DNA of 5,186 nucleotides. Source: an uncultured Clostridia bacterium (GTDB lineage Bacteria > Bacillota > Clostridia > Christensenellales > Borkfalkiaceae). Below the pieces are notes generated by a model, which searched no databases, was not told the origin of the DNA, and worked only from the letters and a program-made list of their open reading frames with translations. Each line of letters starts with the position of its first letter. Within the stretch, counting starts at the first letter, position 1. The DNA lies in NCBI GenBank assembly GCA_946624395.1, contig CAMORY010000006.1, forward strand, positions 1-5,186, given 5' to 3'. This document shows positions 1-4,831 of the stretch, piece after piece. The position numbers and the translations under genes are program-made.

Positions 1-92
1 GCTACTTCCTTGTCACGTGTCATATAATTATCATATATCTGCTTGACGTGAATAAGGCGGTTGGTGGTAAACTCGGCAACTTCCAGACGTTA
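1..92 (-). pseudogene. C-terminal continuation of the aldolase frame beyond the premature stop, running off the window
   Basis: Reading on in the same frame after the TAA gives about 30 further residues without another stop, beginning RLEVAEFTTNRLIH. Class II aldolases end with this kind of helix (a 'DRLEV.E' pattern). Aligning the protein's own two domains, AFKRFETLNF of domain 1 matches AI-stop-RLEVAEF of domain 2, so the stop sits at the position of K173. A lysine AAA codon would need one A-to-T change to become TAA. The gene is therefore probably a nonsense-mutated full-length gene, or the base is an assembly or sequencing error. TAA also terminates the other genes here, so codon reassignment is not supported. 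Confidence 0.75.
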
Positions 93-1259
93 GATCGCGT
101 TTATAAGCGTGTTGCCAGTGCTGATAACGCTGTCGTTCTGAACCAAAACAACGGGCGAGTGCGCGCTGATAATCGAAGAAATCTTTTCGGGGTCAGTGAT
201 GTTCGTTCCGAACGGCACTACCGCGATATCGCGCATAGCGATATACGATTCGGGAATAGTCCTGCTGTCGATAGGCGTGTGCGTCGCGCCGAAAGCCATA
301 ATATGTTTGGGCTGTGCGACGGTTATCGCGTTGATTTCGGGATGCTCGTCGTAAATGAGTTTGTGCAGTTCTACCGAACGGCTGGGGATTTTACCCGCTT
401 CGCGCCAGCTGTACTCGATACGAACGATATCTTCGGGCTCGATATACTTTCTGTCAACGCCGTAGGGCGTAATAAGGAAAGTGTGTTTATCCAGCCTTAC
501 CGAGAAAGTGCCTTGCGTGCTCGTAAACAGCCCTTGGTCGTACGACCTGTGGATTAAAGCGCACATTTCCTTTCTCAAGCGGCGTTCGTCTGACGAGTAG
601 TCTTTGGGAATAAACTCACCCAAAACGTTCTGCCCCTTCTTGGAATAAATTTTCATTTGGTCTTTGGTCAAACTTACGGGTTTGCCGATAATAGAAGCGG
701 TGATACCGATAGACGCGGCGAAATTCAGCGTTTCGAAACGCTTGAACGCTTCAAACAGGCTGTCCGCACAGGTTATAACGCCGTGGTTTTCCATAATAAC
801 GACGTTTAAGCCCTTCTTTATTTCGTCCACTATTCTGTTTGCCAAAGCGTCGCTACCCGGAACTTCGTACTTGGCGATACCGACTTTCCCGCACACCTGA
901 CTTGACGTGGGAATAATGTCTATATCGGGAATTTTCCTGATAAGACTATAACTTACAAGTGCCGGCGGGTGCGCGTGCAGAACCGCGGAAACGTCCGGAC
1001 GGGTTTCATACACGAGTTTATGGAACGGAAGTTCCACGCTGGGCTTATACTTGCCTATAACCGTGCCGTCGGGCAGAACTTTGCAGATGTCCGAGGCGGT
1101 CAAAGAACCTTTGTCAATACCCGAAGGCGTTATCCAGATAACCCCTTCACTGTCCTTGATAGAAAGGTTGCCGCCCGAAGTGGTGGTAAGTCCTTTCTGG
1201 TATACCCTGCTTAAAAGAAGCACAATTTGCTCCGCAGGATGCATAAGATTGAAATTCAT
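90..1259 (-). CDS. Tandem-domain class II aldolase/adducin family protein, ended by an in-frame TAA
   Basis: Members of this family are zinc-dependent aldolases or epimerases acting on sugar phosphates in the cytoplasm (fuculose- and rhamnulose-phosphate aldolases, ribulose-5-phosphate epimerase). Two homologous domains are visible. Domain 1 (about 5-195) is intact: the phosphate-binding TSGGNLS at 27-33, catalytic-type E76, the HAHP zinc motif (H95, H97) and the third ligand in ENHG (H159). Domain 2 (about 225-389) keeps the fold but has V314 and Q316 in place of the HxH pair and D376 in place of the third histidine, so it is probably non-catalytic. The ATG is preceded by AAGGAG 8 nt upstream. 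It is the third gene of the minus-strand operon, 54 nt after the dehydrogenase. The TAA at 90-92 cuts domain 2 before its last helix; the frame continues with family-like sequence to the window edge (see next entry). Family assignment is firm; the exact substrate is unknown. Confidence 0.9.
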   Translation of the reverse strand: MNFNLMHPAEQIVLLLSRVYQKGLTTTSGGNLSIKDSEGVIWITPSGIDKGSLTASDICKVLPDGTVIGKYKPSVELPFHKLVYETRPDVSAVLHAHPPALVSYSLIRKIPDIDIIPTSSQVCGKVGIAKYEVPGSDALANRIVDEIKKGLNVVIMENHGVITCADSLFEAFKRFETLNFAASIGITASIIGKPVSLTKDQMKIYSKKGQNVLGEFIPKDYSSDERRLRKEMCALIHRSYDQGLFTSTQGTFSVRLDKHTFLITPYGVDRKYIEPEDIVRIEYSWREAGKIPSRSVELHKLIYDEHPEINAITVAQPKHIMAFGATHTPIDSRTIPESYIAMRDIAVVPFGTNITDPEKISSIISAHSPVVLVQNDSVISTGNTLINAI

Positions 1260-1313
1260 ATGTCGTACTCCTTTATAAAGATTTTTTCTAAAAACTTGAA
1301 ACCTTGTCGGGGT

Positions 1314-2090
1314 TTACATCTGCTGACCGCCGGTAACGTTGATTGCCTGACCGGTCATATAACTCGAATAATCGGACGCCAAGAAGACCATAACGTCTTC
1401 TATATCCTTGTATTCGCAGGAACGTTTCATCGGCACTTGGTTTATGTATTTAGCGCGAACTTCTTCTTCGGTGATACCCTGATTTGCCGCGTATTGCTTA
1501 AACAGCGAATTTACCCACAGGGGCGAATTAAGCATATTTCCGGGGCAGATGCAGTTTACCCTGACGCCCTGTTCCGCAAATTCAAGCGCAAGGCTTTGCG
1601 TTAAACCGACGCCGCCGAACTTACTCGCCGCATACGCGCCGTTTTTGAAACTTCCCTTTCTGCCCGACTTGCTGTTTATCTGAATAATACTTCCTTTCTT
1701 TGCCGCAAGCATAGCGGGCGCAAAGGCTTTAACGACGTTGAAATATCCGTTTAAGTTGACGGCGGTAACCTGCGCGAACGCCTGCGGAGTAAGATTATAA
1801 ATATCGCCGCTCTTAACTATTCCCGCGTTGGAAACCAAAATATCCACTTTGCCCCATTTATCCAAAACGGTTTTCGCCATCTGTTCGCATTGTTCGTAGT
1901 TCGTCACGTCGACGGGAATAGCGATAGCGTCTTTAAGCCCCGCGGCGATAACTTTCGCGCCTTCGATATTAAAATCGCAGACGGCAACGGAACAGCCTTC
2001 CGCGTCCAAACGCTTTGCAAGCGCTTCGCCAAGTCCTTGGCTTGCGCCGGTTACAACCGCTACTTTACCTTTAAGGTCGATAACACTCAT
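1314..2090 (-). CDS. srlD: Short-chain dehydrogenase, sorbitol-6-phosphate 2-dehydrogenase (SrlD)-like
   Basis: This is a classical 258-residue SDR, close to the 259 residues of E. coli SrlD, which oxidises D-sorbitol 6-phosphate to fructose 6-phosphate with NAD in the cytoplasm. The Rossmann motif TGASQGLG is at 14-21. D39 at the end of strand 2 suggests NAD rather than NADP. NAG is at 88-90, structural N112, and the catalytic set S140, Y153 and K157 (YAASK). From memory of the family, the segments IIQINSKSG, KFGGVGLTQSLAL and TGQAINVTGGQ match SrlD far better than generic SDRs. The ATG has AGGAG 9 nt upstream. It lies 56 nt after the PHP gene and 54 nt before the aldolase in the same operon. 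SDR membership is certain. The SrlD substrate is probable but not proven, and the aldolase neighbour also fits another sugar-phosphate or polyol route. Confidence 0.85.
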   Translation of the reverse strand: MSVIDLKGKVAVVTGASQGLGEALAKRLDAEGCSVAVCDFNIEGAKVIAAGLKDAIAIPVDVTNYEQCEQMAKTVLDKWGKVDILVSNAGIVKSGDIYNLTPQAFAQVTAVNLNGYFNVVKAFAPAMLAAKKGSIIQINSKSGRKGSFKNGAYAASKFGGVGLTQSLALEFAEQGVRVNCICPGNMLNSPLWVNSLFKQYAANQGITEEEVRAKYINQVPMKRSCEYKDIEDVMVFLASDYSSYMTGQAINVTGGQQM

Positions 2091-2146
2091 TGTACTTCTC
2101 CTAAAATATATATTGATTTTTATTCAAAAACAGCGAAAGAATTTCG

Positions 2147-3412
2147 TTATTTTTTAACCGTATTTCTGCCAATTGCTGCAAATTTCAAAATGCGCTCTTT
2201 TAAATCGGGCGTTTCTTTTACCGATTTTTCGGAGAACATGCCGTATTCTATGCCCTTTTCGGAAGAAATCGCTTCGTGCCCGATTAACGCCCAGGTAGAA
2301 TCTATAAGGTGCGAATATTCGGGATTAGCAAGCGCCGCACAGGCAAACTTTTGGCGGGGCGAGTTTATGTCTTCGCCGCTAATCTCAAAAAACCCGTATT
2401 CCTTACAGAAATTCATAACCCTATCGAGTTGCGCTTTGGTGTTTCTGGTCGGCATATACGCCACGGCAAGGAACCCCACCCTTTTTATTTCTTCCATAAG
2501 TTCAGGCAAAAAGTCGTCCTCGAATTTCTGCGCCTTTTTGTCGCCCGTTATGGAATCCCCCACGTCGCCAAGGTACGCATACGCTGGAATTGCGCCGTAA
2601 GACTTTACGAGTTTTACAAATTCCGTACAGTTCGGCATTTCTTCGTCCGCGTCAATATAAAAGAATTTAGTATCCGCTTTAAGAACGCCCAAAAGGTCGT
2701 ACAAAAAGTGGGGGTTCATATCGTCTAAAAGATAACCTTTGATTTTTTCGGATACGTTAAGTTTAAGGTCGTCCGTTAAAAAGTTCAACAGCGCTTCCGT
2801 TCTGCCGAAACAATCGGAAAGTTTTTTGGCAAGCGCAAATAATAAATGCCTTTCGGTAATAGAACCGCCCTCTTTCGCTTGCGATAACGGGTACACGTCT
2901 TTCATAAAATCTAAAGTTATGCCGAATTTACCGTACTTTTCGGTAATCAAAGCGCACATTTTAGCGTCGCGCTGGTACCGTTTACCGCGGTAAAACGCAA
3001 GATAGTCGTTTAAGGGTTTTATGCTCTGTGCGGGTATGCCGTGCGCCGCCATATAAACGCAGTCGGCTTGGTCGGGGTGATTGATTTTCCCGAACCCTTT
3101 TTTGAATTTAGCGCGGACTTCTACCCCGCAGGTCGCGCCAAGGTTAAGCATTTTGGCGGCGGCTTTGAATTCTTCCGCACCAGATAGCGAATCGTGGTCC
3201 ATTATGCCCGCGCTCGTCAGCCCCGCGGAATACGCCATATAAGCCGCTTTGGTCGGCGAGTACGGCGAAAACGAATAAATCGTGTGAATATGGTTATTCG
3301 CGTCGTTATCGCGGAAAGCGGGTTTTTCCTTTTCCGCTTTTAAAATAGCGGTAAGCGCCGCAAGGCGTTGTTCTTTAGTGTTAGCGTTAAGACTATCTAA
3401 ATTGAAACCCAT
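2147..3412 (-). CDS. PHP-domain metal-dependent hydrolase (putative phosphoesterase)
   Basis: PHP domains are TIM-like barrels that hold a metal cluster and usually hydrolyse phosphoesters, as in histidinol phosphatase and the polymerase III PHP domain. The first motifs are clear: HIH (H41, H43), MDHDS (D72, H73, D74) and CGVEVR (E98). Later candidate ligands are H124, H189 and the terminal block GEDINSPRQ (E347, D348), which replaces the more usual D-x-H. At 421 residues it is longer than stand-alone histidinol phosphatases (about 270), with extra helical sequence between about 100 and 270. No signal peptide or membrane segment is seen. The ATG follows GGTGA closely, with a consensus promoter 34-62 nt upstream, so this is the first gene of the operon. 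Its position ahead of a sugar-phosphate dehydrogenase and an aldolase suggests a phosphatase or related hydrolase acting on the same pathway. The substrate is unknown. Confidence 0.85.
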   Translation of the reverse strand: MGFNLDSLNANTKEQRLAALTAILKAEKEKPAFRDNDANNHIHTIYSFSPYSPTKAAYMAYSAGLTSAGIMDHDSLSGAEEFKAAAKMLNLGATCGVEVRAKFKKGFGKINHPDQADCVYMAAHGIPAQSIKPLNDYLAFYRGKRYQRDAKMCALITEKYGKFGITLDFMKDVYPLSQAKEGGSITERHLLFALAKKLSDCFGRTEALLNFLTDDLKLNVSEKIKGYLLDDMNPHFLYDLLGVLKADTKFFYIDADEEMPNCTEFVKLVKSYGAIPAYAYLGDVGDSITGDKKAQKFEDDFLPELMEEIKRVGFLAVAYMPTRNTKAQLDRVMNFCKEYGFFEISGEDINSPRQKFACAALANPEYSHLIDSTWALIGHEAISSEKGIEYGMFSEKSVKETPDLKERILKFAAIGRNTVKK

Positions 3413-3445
3413 AAATCACCGTTAATAATTTAAATCTTATATAGA

Positions 3446-3474
3446 ATTATATACCAAAAAAGAATTTCCGTCAA
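3446..3474 (-). promoter_or_regulatory. Sigma-A-type promoter of the PHP-SDR-aldolase operon
   Basis: On the minus strand, TTGACG (3474-3469), a 17-nt spacer and a perfect TATAAT (3451-3446) predict a start near 3439, giving a short leader of about 27 nt before the PHP ATG. It is nearly consensus and is placed exactly as expected for the operon. Confidence 0.85.
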
Positions 3475-3518
3475 ACGCTTTCGTTTCGAATTTAGGCAAA
3501 ATAACGATAAAAAAAGCA

Positions 3519-3538
3519 AAGTCAAGGATATATGACTT
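3519..3538. promoter_or_regulatory. Possible operator: inverted repeat between divergent promoters
   Basis: AAGTCA and TGACTT form a perfect 6-bp inverted repeat separated by 8 nt. It lies between the leftward operon promoter (3446-3474) and the rightward promoter (3589-3616). The size and place fit a dimeric repressor site, but no regulator is identified, and such repeats arise by chance in AT-rich DNA. The rest of 3475-3588 is AT-rich, with no supported gene. Confidence 0.3.
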
Positions 3539-3588
3539 AAAAAGCAAAAATAATTTTAAAAATTTTTTGTAAAACGGCGCATAAAAGA

Positions 3589-3616
3589 TTGACGAAAAAT
3601 TAAAAAAGTTTATAAT
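3589..3616 (+). promoter_or_regulatory. Sigma-A-type promoter for the 31-residue peptide unit
   Basis: TTGACG (3589-3594), a 16-nt spacer and TATAAT (3611-3616) predict a start near 3623 and a leader of about 95 nt before the ATG at 3718. It points rightward, divergent to the operon promoter. Confidence 0.8.
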
Positions 3617-3682
3617 AATAAACGAAAAGTCGAAAGGCTTGAACAACTTAATATTTTTGTTGTTTCACCTTATAGTTGAAAT

Positions 3683-3702
3683 AAAAAAAGCGGTTTCCGC
3701 TT
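3683..3702 (-). terminator. Intrinsic-terminator-like hairpin on the minus strand (or leader hairpin on plus)
   Basis: AAGCGG (3688-3693), loop TTT and CCGCTT (3697-3702) form a perfect 6-bp stem. Read on the minus strand it is followed by a run of seven U residues, the usual terminator form. It could shield the operon promoter from leftward read-through. On the plus strand the same hairpin sits just ahead of the ribosome binding site of the 31-residue ORF and could affect its translation. Confidence 0.5.
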
Positions 3703-3717
3703 GAAAGGAGGTAGACA

Positions 3718-3813
3718 ATGAAAAAGTTCTTCAAAAATTGCGTAAAGTTTTTTGAAATAGACGACAAAACGGCATTTGCATTTGCGTTTATGAACATCAA
3801 CAAAAACTTTTAA
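3718..3813 (+). CDS. 31-residue small protein of unknown function
   Basis: I do not recognise this peptide. Codons from ATG to TAA give 31 residues starting MKKFFKNCVKFFEIDDKT and ending in a phenylalanine-rich stretch plus NINKNF. It is basic at the N-terminus and rich in Phe (9 of 31), with no convincing membrane span or signal peptide. Support for a real gene comes from its setting: a near-consensus promoter at 3589-3616, an excellent AAAGGAGGT ribosome binding site ending 5 nt before the ATG, and two intrinsic terminators directly downstream. It forms a complete monocistronic unit in a spacer otherwise occupied by structured RNAs. Alternatives are a leader peptide, a regulatory small RNA that happens to carry an ORF, or a toxin-like peptide. 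No antisense promoter was found opposite it. Confidence 0.55.
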   Translation: MKKFFKNCVKFFEIDDKTAFAFAFMNINKNF

Positions 3814-3842
3814 CGCAACGGGTAGTTAAAACCCAACGGGGG

Positions 3843-3880
3843 CTCTTAATCGAAGGCGATTAAGGGGCTTTTTCATTTTT
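3843..3880 (+). terminator. Intrinsic terminator after the 31-residue ORF
   Basis: CTCTTAATCG (3843-3852), loop AAGG and CGATTAAGGG (3857-3866) form a 10-bp stem with one G-U pair, followed by GCTTTTTCATTTTT. It lies 30 nt after the ORF stop. The spacer between carries the direct repeat CAACGGG (3816-3822 and 3834-3840). Confidence 0.8.
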
Positions 3881-3916
3881 AAAGGGAAATTTTTCGGCAA
3901 TTTCTCCTTTTTTATT
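3881..3916 (+). terminator. Second, tandem intrinsic terminator
   Basis: AAAGGGAAATT (3881-3891) pairs with AATTTCTCCTTT (3899-3910) around a 7-nt loop, with one bulged T (3905), and runs into TTTTTT (3908-3913). Together with the preceding hairpin it should strongly insulate the next transcription unit. Confidence 0.65.
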
Positions 3917-3987
3917 ACTATTTTTGCGTTTTCGACAAGATAAGACAAAATACAACAATCTTTTCGGGTTTAAAAATAAAAATAAAT

Positions 3988-4016
3988 TTGACTTGCCTTG
4001 CCAACTATTGTATAAT
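3988..4016 (+). promoter_or_regulatory. Consensus promoter of the structured RNA / XRE gene unit
   Basis: TTGACT (3988-3993), an exact 17-nt spacer and perfect TATAAT (4011-4016). The predicted start, about 7 nt downstream at G4023, is the first base of a long inverted repeat, so the promoter and the RNA structure are placed together. Confidence 0.85.
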
Positions 4017-4022
4017 GATATT

Positions 4023-4262
4023 GTCAAACTTGAATTAACGTTAAAGTTAAGTCGAACAATTAAAATTCAATTTTTTTATTCTTTTTATAAAAGAATGATA
4101 ACTTGTCAACCATCGATGGGATTACGCCTATCGAAATGCGGCGGGTTTGAGTTCTTTTGTAAAAAATTGAATTTATATTTGTTCGCATTTCAAGTTTGAC
4201 GGCTTTCGATAGAGCGTATCTCATAGTGTCGCATATCGAAAGGTTGCGGCACTTATTTTTTT
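4023..4262 (+). ncRNA. Candidate structured leader RNA or small RNA upstream of the XRE gene
   Basis: No known RNA family is recognised. From the predicted start the RNA can fold into nested helices. P1 is GTCAAACTTGAA (4023-4034) with TTCAAGTTTGAC (4189-4200), 12 bp. P2 is CGAACAA (4053-4059) with TTGTTCG (4179-4185), 7 bp. P3 is AAATTCAATTTTTT (4063-4076) with its complement (4161-4174), 14 bp. Inside lie a perfect 8-bp hairpin (4078-4085/4089-4096) and another 8-bp hairpin TCGATGGG/CCTATCGA (4113-4120/4127-4134, one G-U) with loop ATTACG. Downstream is a 9-bp terminator (4225-4253) followed by U residues, 27 nt before the XRE start codon. The three coaxially nested helices are unlikely by chance. 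It may be a leader regulating the XRE gene or a free small RNA ending at 4262. No reverse transcriptase or other partner is in the window. Confidence 0.65.
4225..4262 (+). terminator. Attenuator-like intrinsic terminator before the XRE gene
   Basis: AGTGTCGCA (4225-4233) pairs with TGCGGCACT (4245-4253), 9 bp with one G-U pair, followed by TATTTTTTT. Its loop (4234-4244) contains TATCGAAAG, a perfect 9-nt complement of CTTTCGATA at 4203-4211. That alternative helix would trap the left arm of the terminator and could act as an antiterminator. No good promoter lies between this hairpin and the XRE start codon, so XRE expression would depend on read-through. Confidence 0.65.
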
Positions 4263-4289
4263 GAAATACAAATAAAAGGAGAAAAAATT

Positions 4290-4487
4290 ATGGAATACAC
4301 GGTAAAAGGCACGGCGATAGAAAACTACGTATCGGAAAACGGAATTTCCGCTTACGAATTTTGCAAAAGATTTGATATAGACGTAAAAACTTACGATAGA
4401 ATAGTCCGCGGCGAAAAGGTAAAGTTAGAGACGCTTTTCGTTTTATCTCACAAAATGAATTTATCTCTAAACAGTTTTTTGGCGTAA
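4290..4487 (+). CDS. Small XRE/Cro-type helix-turn-helix protein
   Basis: This 65-residue protein has the length and pattern of a bare HTH domain of the XRE/Cro family, which bind operator DNA as dimers. Predicted helices are at about 9-18, 20-29 (SAYEFCKRFD), 31-41 (DVKTYDRIVRG, the recognition helix with the usual I-x-x-G ending) and 45-63 (KLETLFVLSHKMNLSLNSFL), the last with the typical 'tl..ls..l...l..fl' close. There is no ligand-binding or peptidase domain. The ATG has AAAGGAG 8 nt upstream. The gene lies downstream of a consensus promoter and a structured leader ending in a terminator, so it is probably controlled by attenuation and perhaps by itself. Its 3' end doubles as one copy of a 21-bp direct repeat and runs into the hairpin at 4495-4508. 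The target is unknown; the adjacent toxin-antitoxin module is an obvious candidate. Confidence 0.8.
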   Translation: MEYTVKGTAIENYVSENGISAYEFCKRFDIDVKTYDRIVRGEKVKLETLFVLSHKMNLSLNSFLA

Positions 4488-4491
4488 AAAA
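4471..4491. repeat. 21-bp direct repeat, left copy (3' end of XRE gene)
   Basis: ACAGTTTTTT-G-GCGTAAAAAA recurs at 4832-4852 with a single mismatch (20 of 21 identical). This copy encodes the last residues of the XRE protein (SFLA, stop). The two copies are 361 bp apart and flank the toxin-antitoxin module. Confidence 0.6.
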
Positions 4492-4513
4492 ATCGCCCGT
4501 TCTCGGGCAATTT
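4486..4513. terminator. Bidirectional terminator between the XRE gene and the toxin region
   Basis: GCCCG (4495-4499), loop TTCT and CGGGC (4504-4508). On the minus strand the stem is followed by GATTTTTTT, a strong terminator that would end the leftward toxin transcript. On the plus strand the following U-tract is poorer (AATTTAAAGTTTTT), but it lies 7 nt after the XRE stop codon and probably also ends that message. Confidence 0.75.
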
Positions 4514-4534
4514 AAAGTTTTTCTGCATAAACCG

Positions 4535-4563
4535 TTGACAAAAAGTAAAAAATACCATAAAAT
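4535..4563 (+). promoter_or_regulatory. Promoter of the antisense (antitoxin) RNA
   Basis: A perfect TTGACA (4535-4540), a 17-nt spacer and TAAAAT (4558-4563, 5 of 6 consensus) predict a start near 4570. It is stronger than the presumed toxin promoter, as expected for a type I antitoxin. Confidence 0.75.
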
Positions 4564-4569
4564 ATAATT

Positions 4570-4662
4570 GCAAAGGCGAACCGGTACAGGCGGTTAGCCG
4601 ATGTTGAAGATTATTATTGAAATAACCGTCCTATCAGACCAAAGGGCGGTTATTTCTTTTTT
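4570..4662 (+). ncRNA. Putative antisense antitoxin RNA (ratA/SR4-like), about 93 nt
   Basis: The RNA starts from the 4535-4563 promoter. It folds into a 5' hairpin (GGC-g-AACCG at 4575-4583 with CGGTT-a-GCC at 4591-4599) and ends in a strong terminator (4619-4662). Its last 13 nt are complementary to the final codons and stop of the minus-strand toxin ORF, and the rest is complementary to the toxin 3' UTR. Convergent 3'-end overlap is the layout of B. subtilis txpA/ratA and bsrG/SR4, where the RNA blocks the message and recruits RNase III. That function is inferred here from layout, not from sequence similarity. No ORF in it looks translated. Confidence 0.7.
4619..4662 (+). terminator. Terminator of the antisense RNA
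   Basis: GAAATAACCGTCC (4619-4631) pairs with GGGCGGTTATTTC (4644-4656), 13 bp with one G-U pair and a 12-nt loop, followed by TTTTTT (4657-4662). On the minus strand the hairpin lacks a U-tract, so the toxin message should read through it. The right arm contains the complement of the toxin stop codon. Confidence 0.9.
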
Positions 4663-4721
4663 ATTTCGCGCAAAATAATAATTACGGCGTATAAAGTAAG
4701 AAAAAGCGATATGTATTCCAT
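4650..4721 (-). CDS. Putative type I toxin: 23-residue hydrophobic peptide
   Basis: The minus-strand ATG (4721-4719) opens a 23-codon ORF ending at TAA 4652-4650. The product starts MEYISLFLTLYAV, continues with an isoleucine/leucine run and ends REIKKK. Residues about 4-17 form one hydrophobic membrane segment, followed by a basic tail. This is the architecture of TxpA/BsrG/Fst-type toxins, which insert in the cytoplasmic membrane, although 23 residues is shorter than most known members. AAAGGAGGT ends 7 nt before the ATG, an excellent ribosome binding site. A convergent antisense RNA overlaps the end of the ORF and its 3' UTR. The message probably runs from about 4774 to the terminator at 4508-4486. 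The peptide could instead be a small membrane protein without toxicity. The combination of peptide, ribosome binding site and antisense unit is what makes the toxin reading likely. Confidence 0.65.
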   Translation of the reverse strand: MEYISLFLTLYAVIIILREIKKK

Positions 4722-4780
4722 ACGCAGCACCTCCTTTCCCTTTCGGGCAGAAGTACCAACCGCCACAGTCGCCTATTGCA

Positions 4781-4813
4781 ACTATACTACATTAGTTTAC
4801 AATATTTCGACAA
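4781..4813 (-). promoter_or_regulatory. Weak candidate promoter for the toxin message
   Basis: On the minus strand a TATAGT (4786-4781) or overlapping TAGTAT (4789-4784) lies downstream of TTGTCG (4813-4808). Spacing is 18 nt to TAGTAT but 21 nt to the better -10, so the match is imperfect. The leader would be about 50 nt and contains CCC-GAAA-GGG just ahead of the ribosome binding site. Confidence 0.35.
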
Positions 4814-4831
4814 AAACCGCAAGGGTTTATG

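Noticed and set aside
1261..1316. Possible attenuator hairpin (AAACC...GGTTT) between the dehydrogenase and the aldolase
   Set aside because: The stem is only 5 bp and the U-tract is separated from it, so it is too weak to call.
48..2993. Several plus-strand open frames opposite the operon
   Set aside because: They are shadows of the three minus-strand genes, whose motifs and ribosome binding sites are clear; none has its own family signature.
3437..3646. Open frame of 69 codons on the minus strand, rich in Phe, Ile and Lys
   Set aside because: It covers both divergent promoters and is low-complexity AT-rich sequence, with no ribosome binding site seen.
3683..3960. A second type I toxin-antitoxin pair around the 31-residue ORF
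   Set aside because: A minus-strand terminator exists (3702-3683), but no acceptable minus-strand promoter was found opposite the ORF, and the peptide lacks a clear membrane segment.
3924..4199. Open frame of 91 codons on the plus strand across the structured RNA
   Set aside because: It starts at a TTG without a ribosome binding site, spans the consensus promoter and the long inverted repeats, and has no recognisable protein pattern.
4023..4200. Retron msr-msd, 6S RNA or MITE explanation of the nested inverted repeats
   Set aside because: No reverse transcriptase is present, the fold has two hairpins at the tip rather than a single 6S-like arm with a central bubble, and no target-site duplication flanks the ends. 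The fit between promoter start site and stem favours an RNA gene.
4535..4568. TTGACA paired with the perfect TATAAT at 4563-4568
   Set aside because: The spacer would be 22 nt. The overlapping TAAAAT at 4558-4563 gives the normal 17 nt.
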